From Diplonema papillatum (lineage: Eukaryota > Euglenozoa > Diplonemea > Diplonemida > Diplonemidae), in assembly GCA_030068145.1 (NCBI GenBank), contig JAPJBO010001133.1:1-64000 (forward strand): DNA of 64,000 nucleotides, written 5' to 3'. Shown here in pieces: positions 8,990-19,761 of the stretch. Below the pieces are notes generated by a model that saw nothing but the letters and a program-made list of their open reading frames with translations, was not told the DNA's origin and made no database searches. The position numbers were made by a program, and so were the translations under genes. Each line of letters starts with the position of its first letter. The stretch's first letter is position 1.

Positions 8990-11575
8990 TCATTTTAGCG
9001 GCAGCGGGACCTGGGCGTACAAAGTCGTGTAGACCGCGTCGAGCTCGTGCCATGCGGGGTCCTGGCGGCTTTCTCCTGCCTCGGTGTCCATGAACAGGAT
9101 CCCCTTCCCTTTCGGGTGTGCCCTGGCAAACTTCCATTGGCCCTCCTCCCCGTCTTGCAACGTCCCCAGGAGGGCAGACCACCTCCCCGGGGGGTGCTTT
9201 CGAGGCGGTTTCCCCCTGAGGAGGATGATGCCCAGAAGGTCGCGAGCCGCCACCGTCAGTGTTTCCGCTGTGCACCTCCCTCGCAGTGCGAGCTGCTCGT
9301 CTATGGGTGTCTCGAAGTCCGAGGACCTGCGGCGCTCCCAAGCTAGCCACATCTGGATCCTGAACAACTGGGCGAAGGGCACCCTCCGCCGCCCGTGTGC
9401 GACTGCCAGCCAGTTAAGGGCCGCCCATCCCCACTCGTCCGCCACTCTCCCCTGCCCCGCCTTCCTGTGTAGCGAGATTGGGAACCTGTCCTCTAGCTCC
9501 GGGGGTGTCACCACGTCCCATGCGTACTTCGGTCCCCTGGCCTTCTTTGTTATTCCCCGGGTTGGCCCTGGGGGCTCGTCCTCGCCTCCCTCATCGCATG
9601 CCGAGTCCGCGTCTCTCTTCCTCCGCACGCCCGCAAGCCGGAAAGCAATGCCCTCCTCTGCATCCATGTCAGGAACTCCCCTCGCAGGGAACAGCTCCGC
9701 TCCTGGGTCGCCGGCCTGGCCATCCGGCCCCGAGGTGCCTGGCCTCGCCGCCGACCCTTGCGCCGTTTCGGGTTCAGGAGTCCGGGGTGTGTCGGGGGGT
9801 GTCACGTGAAAGGCCTGCCCTCCCTGTCCATCCCCTACTCCCATGCCCCTTGCCGCTGTGACAGTCCTCGGGCCTGTTGATAGGGAGTTGGGCTCGTCTG
9901 ACTCTGAGCTCAACGAGTCCTTTTCGTCGTCCCCGGCGGCCTCAGCTTCGAGCTTCCCCTCCTGCGGGGCTCTGCCCGCCGCCAATCTCCTTGTTGCTTC
10001 TTCGAACCTTGCAAGGTACTCCTCGGAGCTCGGCCCCTCGTCGTTGGTCCCACTGTTCGCTGGCCCGTGCCCACCCTCGGTCTCGCTCGTGCGTTGGGGT
10101 GTGCTCTGCGTTGTGGCCTTTGGCGCGGTCACGACGGGGCTGTGGCCTTCGCTGGCCGTTGCCTCTGCTGGCCCCGCCACCGTGTCTGCGGGGCTCCTCA
10201 TCGCGTCACTCGGGGAGCGGCCGGGGTGTTCTGGGTAAACCTCGGGGTCTCCTGTCGGTGCCTCCGGCTGCGGGTGGCGCGGGCGCGTAGCTCCCTGCGC
10301 CCCCACTCCACCGCCTTCTCTGTTGCCGTTGTCGGCCTCCCCGGCTTCCGGTATGTCTTGACTTGCCGAGCCGAGGGGCGCTGCGTCCCTGGTGTCGCCT
10401 AGCGCCTCGGGCTGCTCAAGGGTCGGCTGGTATGCAAAGAGAAAGGTGTCTGTGTCTTCATACCTCGGCGCGGTAGAAAAGCTCGTGTTCATCCCGTCGA
10501 GCATTGTCCACCTCTGACCCCTCTCGGCATGCTCGTTGTGCGCGTGCACTATGTAGTGGCCTGCATTGTTCTCTCCTGTGTGCGACACCACTGCCACGAG
10601 TCTCAGTCGTTTGCCTAGGCCTGGCAGGGTTATCGCAACGTCCGCGGCTACTGCTCTCCTGTCTGTGCCTCCAAAGGGGCGTGCCCTCTGCAGTTGGATA
10701 AGCACCGTTGTGCCGGCTCGACTGAAGGAGGGCTTGGTCTGGGACTCCCCCCTGGTCCCGCAACTCACGCACCTGTAGTCCTCCCCCGCCGAGGACCACG
10801 AGAACGCTTCGTCTAAGCCCTCCTGTAGCGTCCCGGCCCTCACGGGGAGGATGGTTGTGTCAAGGTCCTCGTGGGCAGTGTGGCCAGCCTGGCACTTCCC
10901 GCACCTGACATCGACCGTGTACCTGTGCCCTAGGCCCGCGATCCGGTCTGTCTGCCGAGTGTTGCAGGCCCGGTGGGCGGCGTTCTCTTCCTGGACCGTG
11001 GTGGCAACCGTTCGCAGGACCTCTCCCAAGTCACATTGTCGTCCATCACCAAACGGGCCTGAGATGTTCGCAAATACCGACAGCAGTGCCGCGGCTGACC
11101 GCTCCCCTGTCATCCACCTGTGGACTGCCGCGGTAAGCCCGCCTTTCTCATGCGTACCGCACCCCTGGTAGACCATAACCTGCTGTGCCATGTCAGTGAC
11201 CGCAATCAGGTTCAAGGCCGCTTGCAGGTAGCACGAGTTGGTGGTCGAAAGGTTCTCCTGCCACCCCCAGGCCTGGCTATTGTGTGTGGAGTCTGCCGCT
11301 GCTGAGGCCGGGGGGGCGTGGCGTGCGCCTTCCCCGCTGGGGTTGGCCCGTGGCCGGCCACTCTGGTTCGATGTGCGCCCGGCGCCGCCCTCACCACCGT
11401 CTGCCCCTGGGGATGGAGCTTCTATCACGCCTTTCTGCTTCGCCCGCTTCGCTCTAGTCCCACGGGGGGCTCCCGGGACCCGCGGGGCTACCGCCCTCTT
11501 TCTCCCTCTCCTTCTGTCTGCCGCCGCCTGGGAGTCGGCGTCGTCCGATACAGAACTCAGCGAGTCTTCCTCCAA
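8990..11575 (-). CDS. USP-type deubiquitinase encoded by a retroposon
   Basis: An 861-codon open frame. Residues about 104-385 form a compact ubiquitin-specific-protease core. The Cys box NSCYLQAALN has the presumed nucleophile Cys115. Two CxxC pairs (Cys225/Cys228 and Cys269/Cys272) match the zinc ribbon of the USP fingers. The His box is AGHYIVHA with His340, followed by Asp360 in WTMLDG and the closing FLFAYQ. Residues 1-100 are low-complexity, with basic RRRGRKR and KRAKQK tracts that look like nuclear signals. A Pro/Glu/Ser-rich linker (about 386-640) leads to a conserved C-terminal domain I do not recognise. DSLSSxSD occurs at the N-terminus and again in the linker. The frame opens at a TTG, so the true start is lost. 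The family removes ubiquitin; activity here is inferred. Confidence 0.8.
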   Translation of the reverse strand: MEEDSLSSVSDDADSQAAADRRRGRKRAVAPRVPGAPRGTRAKRAKQKGVIEAPSPGADGGEGGAGRTSNQSGRPRANPSGEGARHAPPASAAADSTHNSQAWGWQENLSTTNSCYLQAALNLIAVTDMAQQVMVYQGCGTHEKGGLTAAVHRWMTGERSAAALLSVFANISGPFGDGRQCDLGEVLRTVATTVQEENAAHRACNTRQTDRIAGLGHRYTVDVRCGKCQAGHTAHEDLDTTILPVRAGTLQEGLDEAFSWSSAGEDYRCVSCGTRGESQTKPSFSRAGTTVLIQLQRARPFGGTDRRAVAADVAITLPGLGKRLRLVAVVSHTGENNAGHYIVHAHNEHAERGQRWTMLDGMNTSFSTAPRYEDTDTFLFAYQPTLEQPEALGDTRDAAPLGSASQDIPEAGEADNGNREGGGVGAQGATRPRHPQPEAPTGDPEVYPEHPGRSPSDAMRSPADTVAGPAEATASEGHSPVVTAPKATTQSTPQRTSETEGGHGPANSGTNDEGPSSEEYLARFEEATRRLAAGRAPQEGKLEAEAAGDDEKDSLSSESDEPNSLSTGPRTVTAARGMGVGDGQGGQAFHVTPPDTPRTPEPETAQGSAARPGTSGPDGQAGDPGAELFPARGVPDMDAEEGIAFRLAGVRRKRDADSACDEGGEDEPPGPTRGITKKARGPKYAWDVVTPPELEDRFPISLHRKAGQGRVADEWGWAALNWLAVAHGRRRVPFAQLFRIQMWLAWERRRSSDFETPIDEQLALRGRCTAETLTVAARDLLGIILLRGKPPRKHPPGRWSALLGTLQDGEEGQWKFARAHPKGKGILFMDTEAGESRQDPAWHELDAVYTTLYAQVPLPLK

Positions 11576-11579
11576 CGCC

Positions 11580-11886
11580 TCCGGTGTCTTTTCGATTGGT
11601 GTGACTCAGTCCCTCCTGCTGCAAATTTTGTGAAATGCAGGAGTGGACTTGTCACAGCCAACCGCACAGACAGCCTTGATTTTTTTTTAAACACCAGGCC
11701 GTACAGTTTGCCAGACAAGAAACCTGGTGCCTGACCTGGTGGGTTCTCCGGGTTCACTTCTTCACAACGAAAAACGGCACAACCACGAACACAGACAGGC
11801 GCGGTTTGAACCCGCACCAGTTGCACACTGCAACCGGCGCCTGCCCCACGGCACTGGGGACTCAGAAAAACGAAAGGAGAGTCGGC
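11580..11886 (-). mobile_element. SINE-like element, resumed 5' part
   Basis: The second half of the SINE-like copy split by the USP retroposon, from CTCCGGTGTCTTTTCGATTGG to CGAAAGGAGA. It includes the tRNA-like stretch around 11,800-11,850 with TGCAACCGGCGCC and GGTTTGAACCC. It confirms that the USP element inserted into a pre-existing SINE. Confidence 0.7.
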
Positions 11887-13545
11887 TAAGGGCCTGGAAA
11901 GGCCGCGGCTCAGCCACAAGCCGCCACCTGCCTCTTTGCACCGCCCCCCCCGTTCCTGCTGGGCAGCTTGGGGCAGGATCTTTTACGCCCGGGAAGGGTA
12001 GGTGCGCAGCTCGGACGCCAGATACGAAGTAAGGGGCTTTCACCCACAGCAAAGCACAATGAAAAACTCCAAGCAAAAATTTCACCTTTGTAGAAAAAAA
12101 AATTCCAAAAAATTCCTGAAAAAAAAAAATCCAAAAATCCATTTTCCTAGGCAATTTCCTTTAGGAAAACTGCAAAATTTTGGCAGCATCCAATTCTAGC
12201 GGGTCAGACCCCAAGATGATCAGACCAGGTCCGTGTGTCACAATGAAAAACTCCAAGCAAAAATTTCACCTTTGTAGAAAAAAAAATTCCAAAAAATTCC
12301 TGAAAAAAAAAATCCAAAAATCCATTTTCCTAGGCAATTTCCTTTAGGAAAACTGCAAAATTTTGGCAGCATCCAATTCTAGCGGGTCAGACCCCAAGAT
12401 GATCAGACCAGGTTACTATACAAATATGCGGGTTAAGAATCTGTCCGTGTGTCACAATGAAAAACTCCAAGCAAAAATTTCACCTTTGTAGAAAAAAAAA
12501 TTCCAAAAAATTCCTGAAAAAAAAAATCCAAAAATCCATTTTCCTAGGCAATTTCCTTTAGGAAAACTGCAAAATTTTGGCAGCATCCAATTCTAGCGGG
12601 TCAGACCCCAAGATGATCAGACCAGGTTTGGTCGGGTTTGCAGCGCGTTGGTCCCCTGGACCTGCCATTTCCGGTTCTGCTCTCACCCCAACCCTCTTTT
12701 CCTTAAACCTTTGGCTTCTGCTTTTTCGGGCTTGGCATCCCACTTTTGCAATTTCAGGCGGGGCAAACACAGGACTCCAGAAGGAACGGCGCAGAACGGG
12801 AAGCAAATGGATAGTGTTGGAGTCCTGTGTGTCTACATTCTCTTTCTTCAACCAAGGAATCCTGTCAAGGCATTCTCTTGGTCTTGCTGGGGCCCTCTTG
12901 GAGCTGCTGCTGGTCTCTGCTACTATACAAATATGCGGGTTAAGAATCTGTCCGTGTGTCACAATGAAAAACTCCAAGCAAAAATTTCACCTTTGTAGAA
13001 AAAAAAATTCCAAAAAATTCCTGAAAAAAAAAATCCAAAAATCCATTTTCCTAGGCAATTTCCTTTAGGAAAACTGCAAAATTTTGGCAGCATCCAATTC
13101 TAGCGGGTCAGACCCCAAGATGATCAGACCAGGTTTGGTCGGGTTTGCAGCGCGTTGGTCCCCTGGACCTGCCATTTCCGGTTCTGCTCTCACCCCAACC
13201 CTCTTTTCCTTAAACCTTTGGCTTCTGCTTTTTCGGGCTTGGCATCCCACTTTTGCAATTTCAGGCGGGGCAAACACAGGACTCCAGAAGGAACGGCGCA
13301 GAACGGGAAGCAAATGGATAGTGTTGGAGTCCTGTGTGTCTACATTCTCTTTCTTCAACCAAGGAATCCTGTCAAGGCATTCTCTTGGTCTTGCTGGGGC
13401 CCTCTTGGAGCTGCTGCTGGTCTCTGCTGCTGATTTTGGCTGCTCTTTTGTGCTTTCGCTTTCCTGGCTACTGATGCTCTTGCTGCTGCTCTGCTGCTGC
13501 TGCTTCTGCTGGAAAAGGCAAAGGGGTGAAAACTCCACGTGCTGA
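11887..13545. repeat. Tandem/dispersed AT-rich repeat family
   Basis: A unit beginning CACAATGAAAAACTCCAAGC and ending near TAGCGGGTCAGACCCCAAG occurs four times (about 12,056, 12,239, 12,452 and 12,959). A larger block at 12,577-13,068 is repeated at 13,084-13,545 (offset 507). The unit resembles, with much divergence, the CTATAAATATTTGTGGCTTC units at 18.66, 19.82 and 20.63 kb. Frames of 140-160 codons here are duplicates of each other with no recognisable domain, and I do not call them genes. Confidence 0.7.
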
Positions 13546-16147
13546 CATTAGTGGCAACCTGTTTTTCGGCCAAAAGGGGCCTGCCATGTCAGCACTCGTG
13601 GGACTTCTTTATCATTTCTTTATAAAGATGGAGAAAAGTGAGCATGAACAGCCTTATGTGGCCTTATCCCTGTGTGGCTTCCCAAACTTGCAAAATGCTT
13701 CGAAAGAAACCCTCATGTGAGGTTGGAGCTTCCACTACTAACTACCAAAACTTTCTTTGAAGGCCACAACTTCAGGGAGGTGAGCCTTTTCATTTCGGAT
13801 CACTTCGAAGCAATTGGGAAGCCCCGAAATCAAGAAAAAATCAATCAATGACCAACAAATCCGCATACTAGATCCGCAAAACCACTCGTATGTGATCTTC
13901 TCCTGATGTCGAATTCGGGGAAGTTCCGACCTTCTATGCTGTTCAGGGCCATATTGCAGAAGGAATGTCATAAAAACGTCAGAACCTCTTGTATGACTCG
14001 CAAATTCGCATGCTTTGAAGGTTTCCGCAAGACGAGCTTTTCCAATCAACCAAACACAAAGTCATTGTTTGACCAATCGATTCGGGAAACAATATCAAAG
14101 ACTGCCTTCGTCGGCCACGCGTTGAGCACGTTTCCGAGGGACACCACAAGGAGGTGCAGGCTCATGTAAGAAACGCATGATAAGACCTTCCCCCTTTTCA
14201 AAAGGAGGGGTTTGTACTTCCGAAGTTCCGACCCTTGAAAGAACACTGTTCGTCTGTGCTTCGAATTTCTGTGAGGGATTCTTTGGATGAACTGGTCAAA
14301 AATTCGAGAAAACGGGTACCCATAGCTCTCCCAGAACCTCTTCAATGACTCGCAAGTGGGCATACCTTCGTTGGTTTCGCGCGAAACCTCGAAGACCAGC
14401 TTTTCGGATCACCAAATTCGTCCGACATTGTCGCCCGGGGCTTCTTAGTATGAATCGATCGAGAATACAAGAAAACGGGTACACGTAAGTATCTCAGAAC
14501 CTCTTCAATGACCCGCAAATCCGAATACTCTGATTGTTTCCACGAGACCTGCAAGACCACTCATTGACATCACCTGGGCTTCGCAAGGCTGTCCCTTAGG
14601 CGGGTCTATAGGGGCCACCTTGCTGAAGGAACATCAAAAAATGCATGCGACCTTCTCCTGATGTCGAATTCGGGGCTAATTCCCCGAAGTTCCGACCTTT
14701 ACTTGTCTAAAGAACCCTTCGAAAGAATGTTGTTCGTCTGGTTCGAATTCCTGTGAGGGCTTCTTTGGATGAATCGGTCAAGAATTCGAGAAAACGGGTA
14801 CCCATAGCTCTCCCAGAACCCCTTCAATGACTCGCAAATTTGCATCTTTGCTTTGACCATTTCCACGCGGGCCCCCAAGCTGAGCTTTTCCCATCAACCA
14901 AACAAACAGTCATTGTTGACCAACCAATTGGGGAAACATAATCAGAGACTGCCTGCGTCGGCCGCGCGTTCAGCACGTTTCCGAGGGACACCACGAGGAG
15001 GTGCAGGTCAGATTCTTGTCCCCCATGTAAGGAAACACGAGATATGAGACCTTCTCGCTTTCAAAAAGACCCTTAGTTCTGACCATCGAAATAACACTGT
15101 TCGCATGAGCTTCGAATTCCTGTGGGGGTTTCTTTGGATGCATCGGTCCGAAATGCAAGAAAACGGGTACCCATAGCTCTCTCACAACCTCTTCAATGAC
15201 ACGCAAATTCGCATACCCTGATTGTTTCCACACGAGACCCGCAGAACCACTCATCGAGAACCCCTGGGCCTCCGGAGGCCAGTCTTCTTCACTTCCTGGT
15301 CTTTAGGGGCAATCTTGTTCAAGGAACGGCAAAAACGGCAATATGCGACCTTCTCCTGATGTCGAATTCGGGGGGGCTTGTTCCCCGAAGTTCCGACCCT
15401 CGAAAGAACGTCGTTTGTCTCAGCTTTGAATTCCTGTGAGGCCTTCTTTGGATGGATCAGTCAAAGATCCAAGAAAATGAGTACCCATAGGCCTGTCAGA
15501 ACCTCTTGAATGACTTGCAAATTCGCATGCTTTGAAGGTTTCCGCAAGACGAACTTTTCCAATCAACCAAACACACGGTCATTGTTGACCAACCAATTCG
15601 GGAAACAATATCAAAGACTGCCTGCGTCGGCCGCGCGTTGAGCACGTTTCCGAGGGACACCACGAGGAGGTGCAGGTCAGATTCTTGTCCCTCATGTAAA
15701 GAAACGCACGATAAGAGACCTTCTCCCTTTCAAAAGGGGGGGCTTGTACTTGCGAAGTTCCGACCGGCGAAAGAACACTGTTCACATGAGCTCCGAATTC
15801 CTGTGAGGGTTTCTTTGGATGAATCGGTCAAAAACTCGAGAAAACGGGTACCCATAGCTCTCCCAGAACCTCTTCAATGACTCACAAGTGGGCATACCTT
15901 GGTTCGTTTTGCGCGAAACCTCAAAGACCAGCTTTTCGGATCACCAAATTCGTCCGACATCCTCGCCATTCATCGTGAACTTGTTCTTTGGTACTATTTC
16001 CTGTTTTTGTTGCGTTTTTCGCTCTCTTTCGAGTCGGCCTCTCACAAAGAGGCCGTATCTAGAAGGAAGGCTACAAACACTGAGAATCAATCCAATCCAC
16101 GAGGGGGCCCGCAGGGCAACCGAGTGCGGGTTTGCGGGTTGGGGTTC
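13546..16147. repeat. Diverged tandem satellite, block B (includes copy of 1-1278)
   Basis: After about 350 bp without recognisable features, satellite monomers of the type seen at 1-1278 run from about 13,900. The stretch 14,698-15,975 repeats 1-1278 with a constant offset of 14,695. Beyond 15,975 the sequence is the uninterrupted target of the USP copy 1 insertion, and it continues into CTAGAAGGAAGGCTACAAACAC and GAGGGGGCCCGCAGGGC. Confidence 0.8.
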
Positions 16148-16688
16148 GGGAAACAATATCAAAGACTGCCTGCGTCGGCCGCGCGTTGAGCACGTTTCCG
16201 AGGGACACCACGAGGAGGTGCAGGTCAGATTCTTGTCCCTCATGTAAAGAAACACACGATAAGAGACCTTCTCCCTTTCAAAAGGGGGGGCTTGTACTTG
16301 CGAAGTTCCGACCGGCGAAAGAACACTGTTCACATGAGCTCCGAATTCCTGTGAGGGTTTCTTTGGATGAATCGGTCAAAAACTCGAGAAAACGGGTACC
16401 CATAGCTCTCCCAGAACCTCTTCAATGACTCACAAGTGGGCATACCTTGGTTCGTTTTGCGCGAAACCTCAAAGACCAGCTTTTCGGATCACCAAATTCG
16501 TCCGACATCCTCGCCATTCATTGTGAACTTGTTCTTTGGTACTATTTCCTGTTTTTGTTGCGTTTTTCGCTCTCTTTCGAGTCGGCCTCTCACAAAGAGG
16601 CCGTATCTAGAAGGAAGGCTACAAACACTGAGAATCAATCCAATCCACGAGGGGGCCCGCAGGGCAACCGAGTGCGGGTTTGCGGGCA
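16148..16688. repeat. Second copy of a ~548-bp tandem duplication
   Basis: 15,600-16,147 and 16,148-16,688 are near-identical with a constant offset of 548 bp, for example CGGGAAACAATATCAAAGACTG at both starts. The duplicated unit contains one satellite monomer plus the CTAGAAGGAAGGCTACAAACACTG segment. It is a recent tandem duplication. Confidence 0.75.
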
Positions 16689-18402
16689 AAAAGTACGTGC
16701 GCTCGGCTAAGGCCGGCGCGTGGCGAGACTGGAGGCAGCAGTTAAAGTTCGGGGAACAGCAAAGTTCGGGCGAAGCTAAGTTCGGGCAATGCTAAGTTCT
16801 GGTGAAGCAAAGTTCGGGTGAAGCTAAGTTCGGGTGAGCAAAGTTCGGGCGAAGCAAAGTTCGGGCGAAGCTAAGTTCGGGTGAGCAAAGTTCTGGTGAA
16901 GCAAAGTTCGGGCGAAGGTGAAGCTAAGTTCGGGCGAAACAAAGTCCGGGCGAAGCTAAGTTCTGGGTGAAGCAAAGTTCGGACGTTCTGGTGAAGCTAA
17001 GATCGGGCGAAACAAAGTTCGGCGAAGCTAAGTTCGGGTGAAGCAAAGTTCGGGCGAAGCTAAGTTCTGGTGAAGCAAAGTTCGGGCGAAGCTAAGTTCG
17101 GGTGAAGCAAAGTTCTGGTGAAGCTAAGTTCGGGCGAAACAAAGTTCGGGCGAAGCAAAGTTCGGGCGAAGCTAAGTTCGGGTGAGCAAAGTTCTGGTGA
17201 AGCAAAGTTCGGGCGAAGGTGAAGCTAAGTTCGGGCGAAACAAAGTCCGGGCGAAGCTAAGTTCTGGGTGAAGCAAAGTTCGGACGTTCTGGTGAAGCTA
17301 AGATCGGGCGAAAAAGTTCGGCGAAGCTAAGTTCGGGTGAAGCAAAGTTCGGGCGAAGCTAAGTTCTGGTGAAGCAAAGTTCGGGCGAAGCTAAGTTCGG
17401 GTGAAGCAAAGTTCTGGTGAAGCAAAGTTCGGGCGAAACAAAGTTCTGGGGGAAGCAAAGTTCGGGCGAAGCTAAGTTCTGGTGAAGCAAAGTTCGGGCG
17501 AAGCAAAGTTCGGGTCAAGCTAAGTTCGGGCGAAACAAAGTTCGGGCGAAGCTAAGTTCTGGGGGAAGCAAAGTTCGGATGAAGCAAAGTTCTGGTGAAG
17601 CAAAGTTCGGGCGAAACAAAGTTCTGGGGGAAGCAAAGTTCGGGCGAAGCAAAGTTCGGGCGAAGCTAAGTTCTGGTGAAGCAAAGTTCGGGCGAAGCAA
17701 AGTTCGGGTCAAGCTAAGTTCGGGCGAAACAAAGTGCGGGCGAAGCTAAGGTCTGGGGGAAGCAAAGTTCGGGTGAAGCAAAGTTCTGGTGAAGCTAAGA
17801 TCGGGCGAAACAAAGTTCGGGCGAAGCTAAGTTCGGGTGAAGCTAAGTTCGGGTGAAGCAAAGTTCTGGTGAAGCAAAGTTCGGGTCAAGCTAAGTTCGG
17901 GCGAAACAAAGTGCGGGCGAAGCTAAGTTCTGGGGGAAGCAAAGTTCGGATGAAGCAAAGTTCTGGTGAAGCAAAGTTCGGGCGAAACAAAGTTCTGGGG
18001 GAAGCAAAGTTCGGGCGAAGCAAAGTTCGGGCGAAGCTAAGTTCTGGTGAAGCAAAGTTCGGGTCAAGCTAAGTTCGGGCGAAACAAAGTCCAGGCGAAG
18101 CTAAGTTCTGGGGGAAGCAAAGTTCGGGTGAAGCAAAGTTCTGGGAGGACCTCCAGTCTCGAAAAATTCTCAAAAACTTCAAACCGAAAAAAACACTTCG
18201 CGCGGGGATCGAACCGCGGACCTGTGGGTCCGGAGACCGTCGCACTGTTGAAGTGGACCATACAGGCATGAAATCCGAAAAATGGAAAAAGCCAGCTCCG
18301 CGCTATTATCTAGTCAAGAACAGTACAGTAGAGAAAAGTGGGGTTGGCTCGAATAGAGGCTATTCACATTGCATGTTCATAGGACCTCCAGTCTCGAAAA
18401 AT
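16689..18402. repeat. Composite module (a): leader, GTTCGGG minisatellite, tRNA-like, tail
   Basis: The leader GTGCGCTCGGCTAAGGCCGG (about 16,697) runs into a minisatellite (about 16,745-18,150) whose 9-16 bp units vary around GAAGC(A/T)AAGTTCGGGC. A tRNA-like segment (about 18,190-18,262) and the tail GGGTTGGCTCGAATAGAGGC ... GGACCTCCAGTCTCG (18,341-18,402) follow. The same order recurs in modules b and c. Frames through the minisatellite translate as NFASPELSFARTLL-type repeats and are not taken as coding. Confidence 0.7.
18190..18262 (-). ncRNA. tRNA-like segment with B box
   Basis: On the minus strand the segment contains GCGGTTCGATCCCCGC, with a perfect internal B-box motif (GGTTCGATCCC), and a CGGACCCACAGGTCCG stem. 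I cannot fold a regular cloverleaf with a proper acceptor stem, so this is more likely a tRNA-derived repeat component than a working tRNA gene. Confidence 0.4.
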
Positions 18403-18757
18403 GGCATACTTCATTGTTTCCGGTGGGTGCCAAAACAACCGGCATTGAACCTCGTCACCCCGCCATCTTTTATTTTGGTGTCATGTTCTTCCGGTTGTTT
18501 TTATTACCTTTTTTGTCGTTTCAATTTGAATGGTTTCAACTTCTTCTTGCTCGAGTCGGGCCTCCCATAGATGAGAGGCCCCCTTTCCTGGACAAGACGG
18601 CCGCCTTCTTTCAAAGGTTCGGGATTCACGAGGGGGCCCGCTAGGGCCACCGAGACTATAAATATTTGTGGCTTCAAAACCCCGTCCGTATGTCACAGTA
18701 AGAATTTCCCTGTTTAAAATTCACCTTTGTCGAAAATTTTCATAAACCTCAAGAAAA
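18403..18757. repeat. Spacer between composite modules
   Basis: Unrecognised sequence, then a dispersed fragment (GAGGGGGCCCGCTAGGGC at about 18,631), then the unit CTATAAATATTTGTGGCTTC to TTTTCATAAACCTCAAG (about 18,655-18,756). That unit precedes the module leader and is seen again at 19,820 and 20,632. No gene is evident. Confidence 0.55.
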
Positions 18758-19761
18758 AGTACGTGCGCTCGGCTAAGGCCGGCGCGTGGCGAGACTGGAG
18801 GCAGCAGTTAAAGTTCGGGGAACTGTAAAGTTCGGGCTAAGCTAAGTTCGGGCAATGCTGGTGAAGCTAAGTTCGAGTGATGCTAAGTTCGGGCGTTGCT
18901 AAGTTCGGGCGTTGCTAAGTTCTGGTGCTAAGCGCTCAGGCTGTGCTGGTACTAAAAAAAAGTTCCGGCACGAGCGAAGTTCGGCCAGGGTGGTAAAGTC
19001 CGGTGAAGCCAAGGTCGGTGCTCGTGCCCGGGGGGGGACACCCCCCCGGACCCACCGAGTACGGGAAAAGTTTGGTGCTGGTACCCGGGTTTGCGCCCCC
19101 CCGGACCCCCCCGCCGCCCCCCGGCGAAGCAGAGTTCGGGCGCAGCTAAGTTCAGACGATAATAAGTTCGAGTGATGCTAAGTTCGGGCGCAGCTAAGTT
19201 CTGGTGAAGCAAAGTTCGGGCGCAGCTGAGTTCGGGCGAAGCAACGCTCGGGCGAAGCTAAGTTCTGGCGAAGCAAAGTTCGGGCGCTGCAAAGTTCGGG
19301 CGATGCTAAATTCTGGTACGGGCGCAGCTGAGTTCGGACGAAGCAAAGTTCGCGTGAAGCTAAGCAAAGTTCGGTTCTCGTAGCAGTTTGGCCTGTGATG
19401 GCAAGCTCGGCCGCCCGACTCCGTTTCCCGGGGTGACCAAATACCGCGAGATACTGAGAAACTCCGCCAAAAACGCAAATTTCGGGCACATAAGACCCCG
19501 AAACCCAACAAACCTCGAAAACCATCTTCGACCGGAAAAGTGTGAGGGGCGGGGTTCGAACCCGGGCCGACCGGCCTGAAGGCCGGCGCCCGCTCACTCT
19601 GCCACCCCCGTGCATTTTCCCAGAAGGGAAAAAAGCTTACTCTGAACTATTATCCAGTTCAAAAACAATACGGTTTCATAATTGTTGCAAGAAAAGCCGG
19701 GTTGGCTCGAATAGAGGCTATTCACATTGCATGTTCATAGGACCTCCAGTCTCGAAAAATT
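18758..19761. repeat. Composite module (b)
   Basis: The leader GTGCGCTCGGCTAAGGCCGG (about 18,762) is followed by degenerate AAGTTCGGGC-type repeats interrupted by G/C-rich stretches (about 19,020-19,130). A tRNA-like segment (about 19,547-19,612) and the conserved tail (19,700-19,761) follow. It is shorter than module a because the minisatellite is smaller. Confidence 0.65.
19547..19612 (-). ncRNA. tRNA-Leu-like segment with A and B boxes
   Basis: On the minus strand it has GGTGGCAGAGTGAGCGGG (a good A box), a CCGGC-CTTCAG-GCCGG hairpin in the anticodon-arm position, and GGGTTCGAACCCCGCC (a perfect B box with a T-arm). Spacing and motifs are tRNA-like, but the anticodon loop is short and pairing is irregular. 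It is best read as a tRNA-derived polymerase III promoter relic within the module. Confidence 0.5.

Noticed and set aside
12577-13545. Duplicated 153-163 codon plus-strand frames as paired genes
   Set aside because: They are products of a recent 507-bp tandem duplication of non-coding repeat, with competing frames on the other strand and no domain.
17327-18261. Repetitive NFASPELSFARTLL-type frames as repeat proteins
   Set aside because: They are translations of a GTTCGGG minisatellite with frequent indels; frames break often and no start is conserved.
19547-19612. Functional tRNA (Leu, or a UCA-anticodon tRNA)
   Set aside because: A and B boxes are good, but the anticodon loop is irregular, the acceptor stem does not pair well, and the segment recurs as part of a repeat module.
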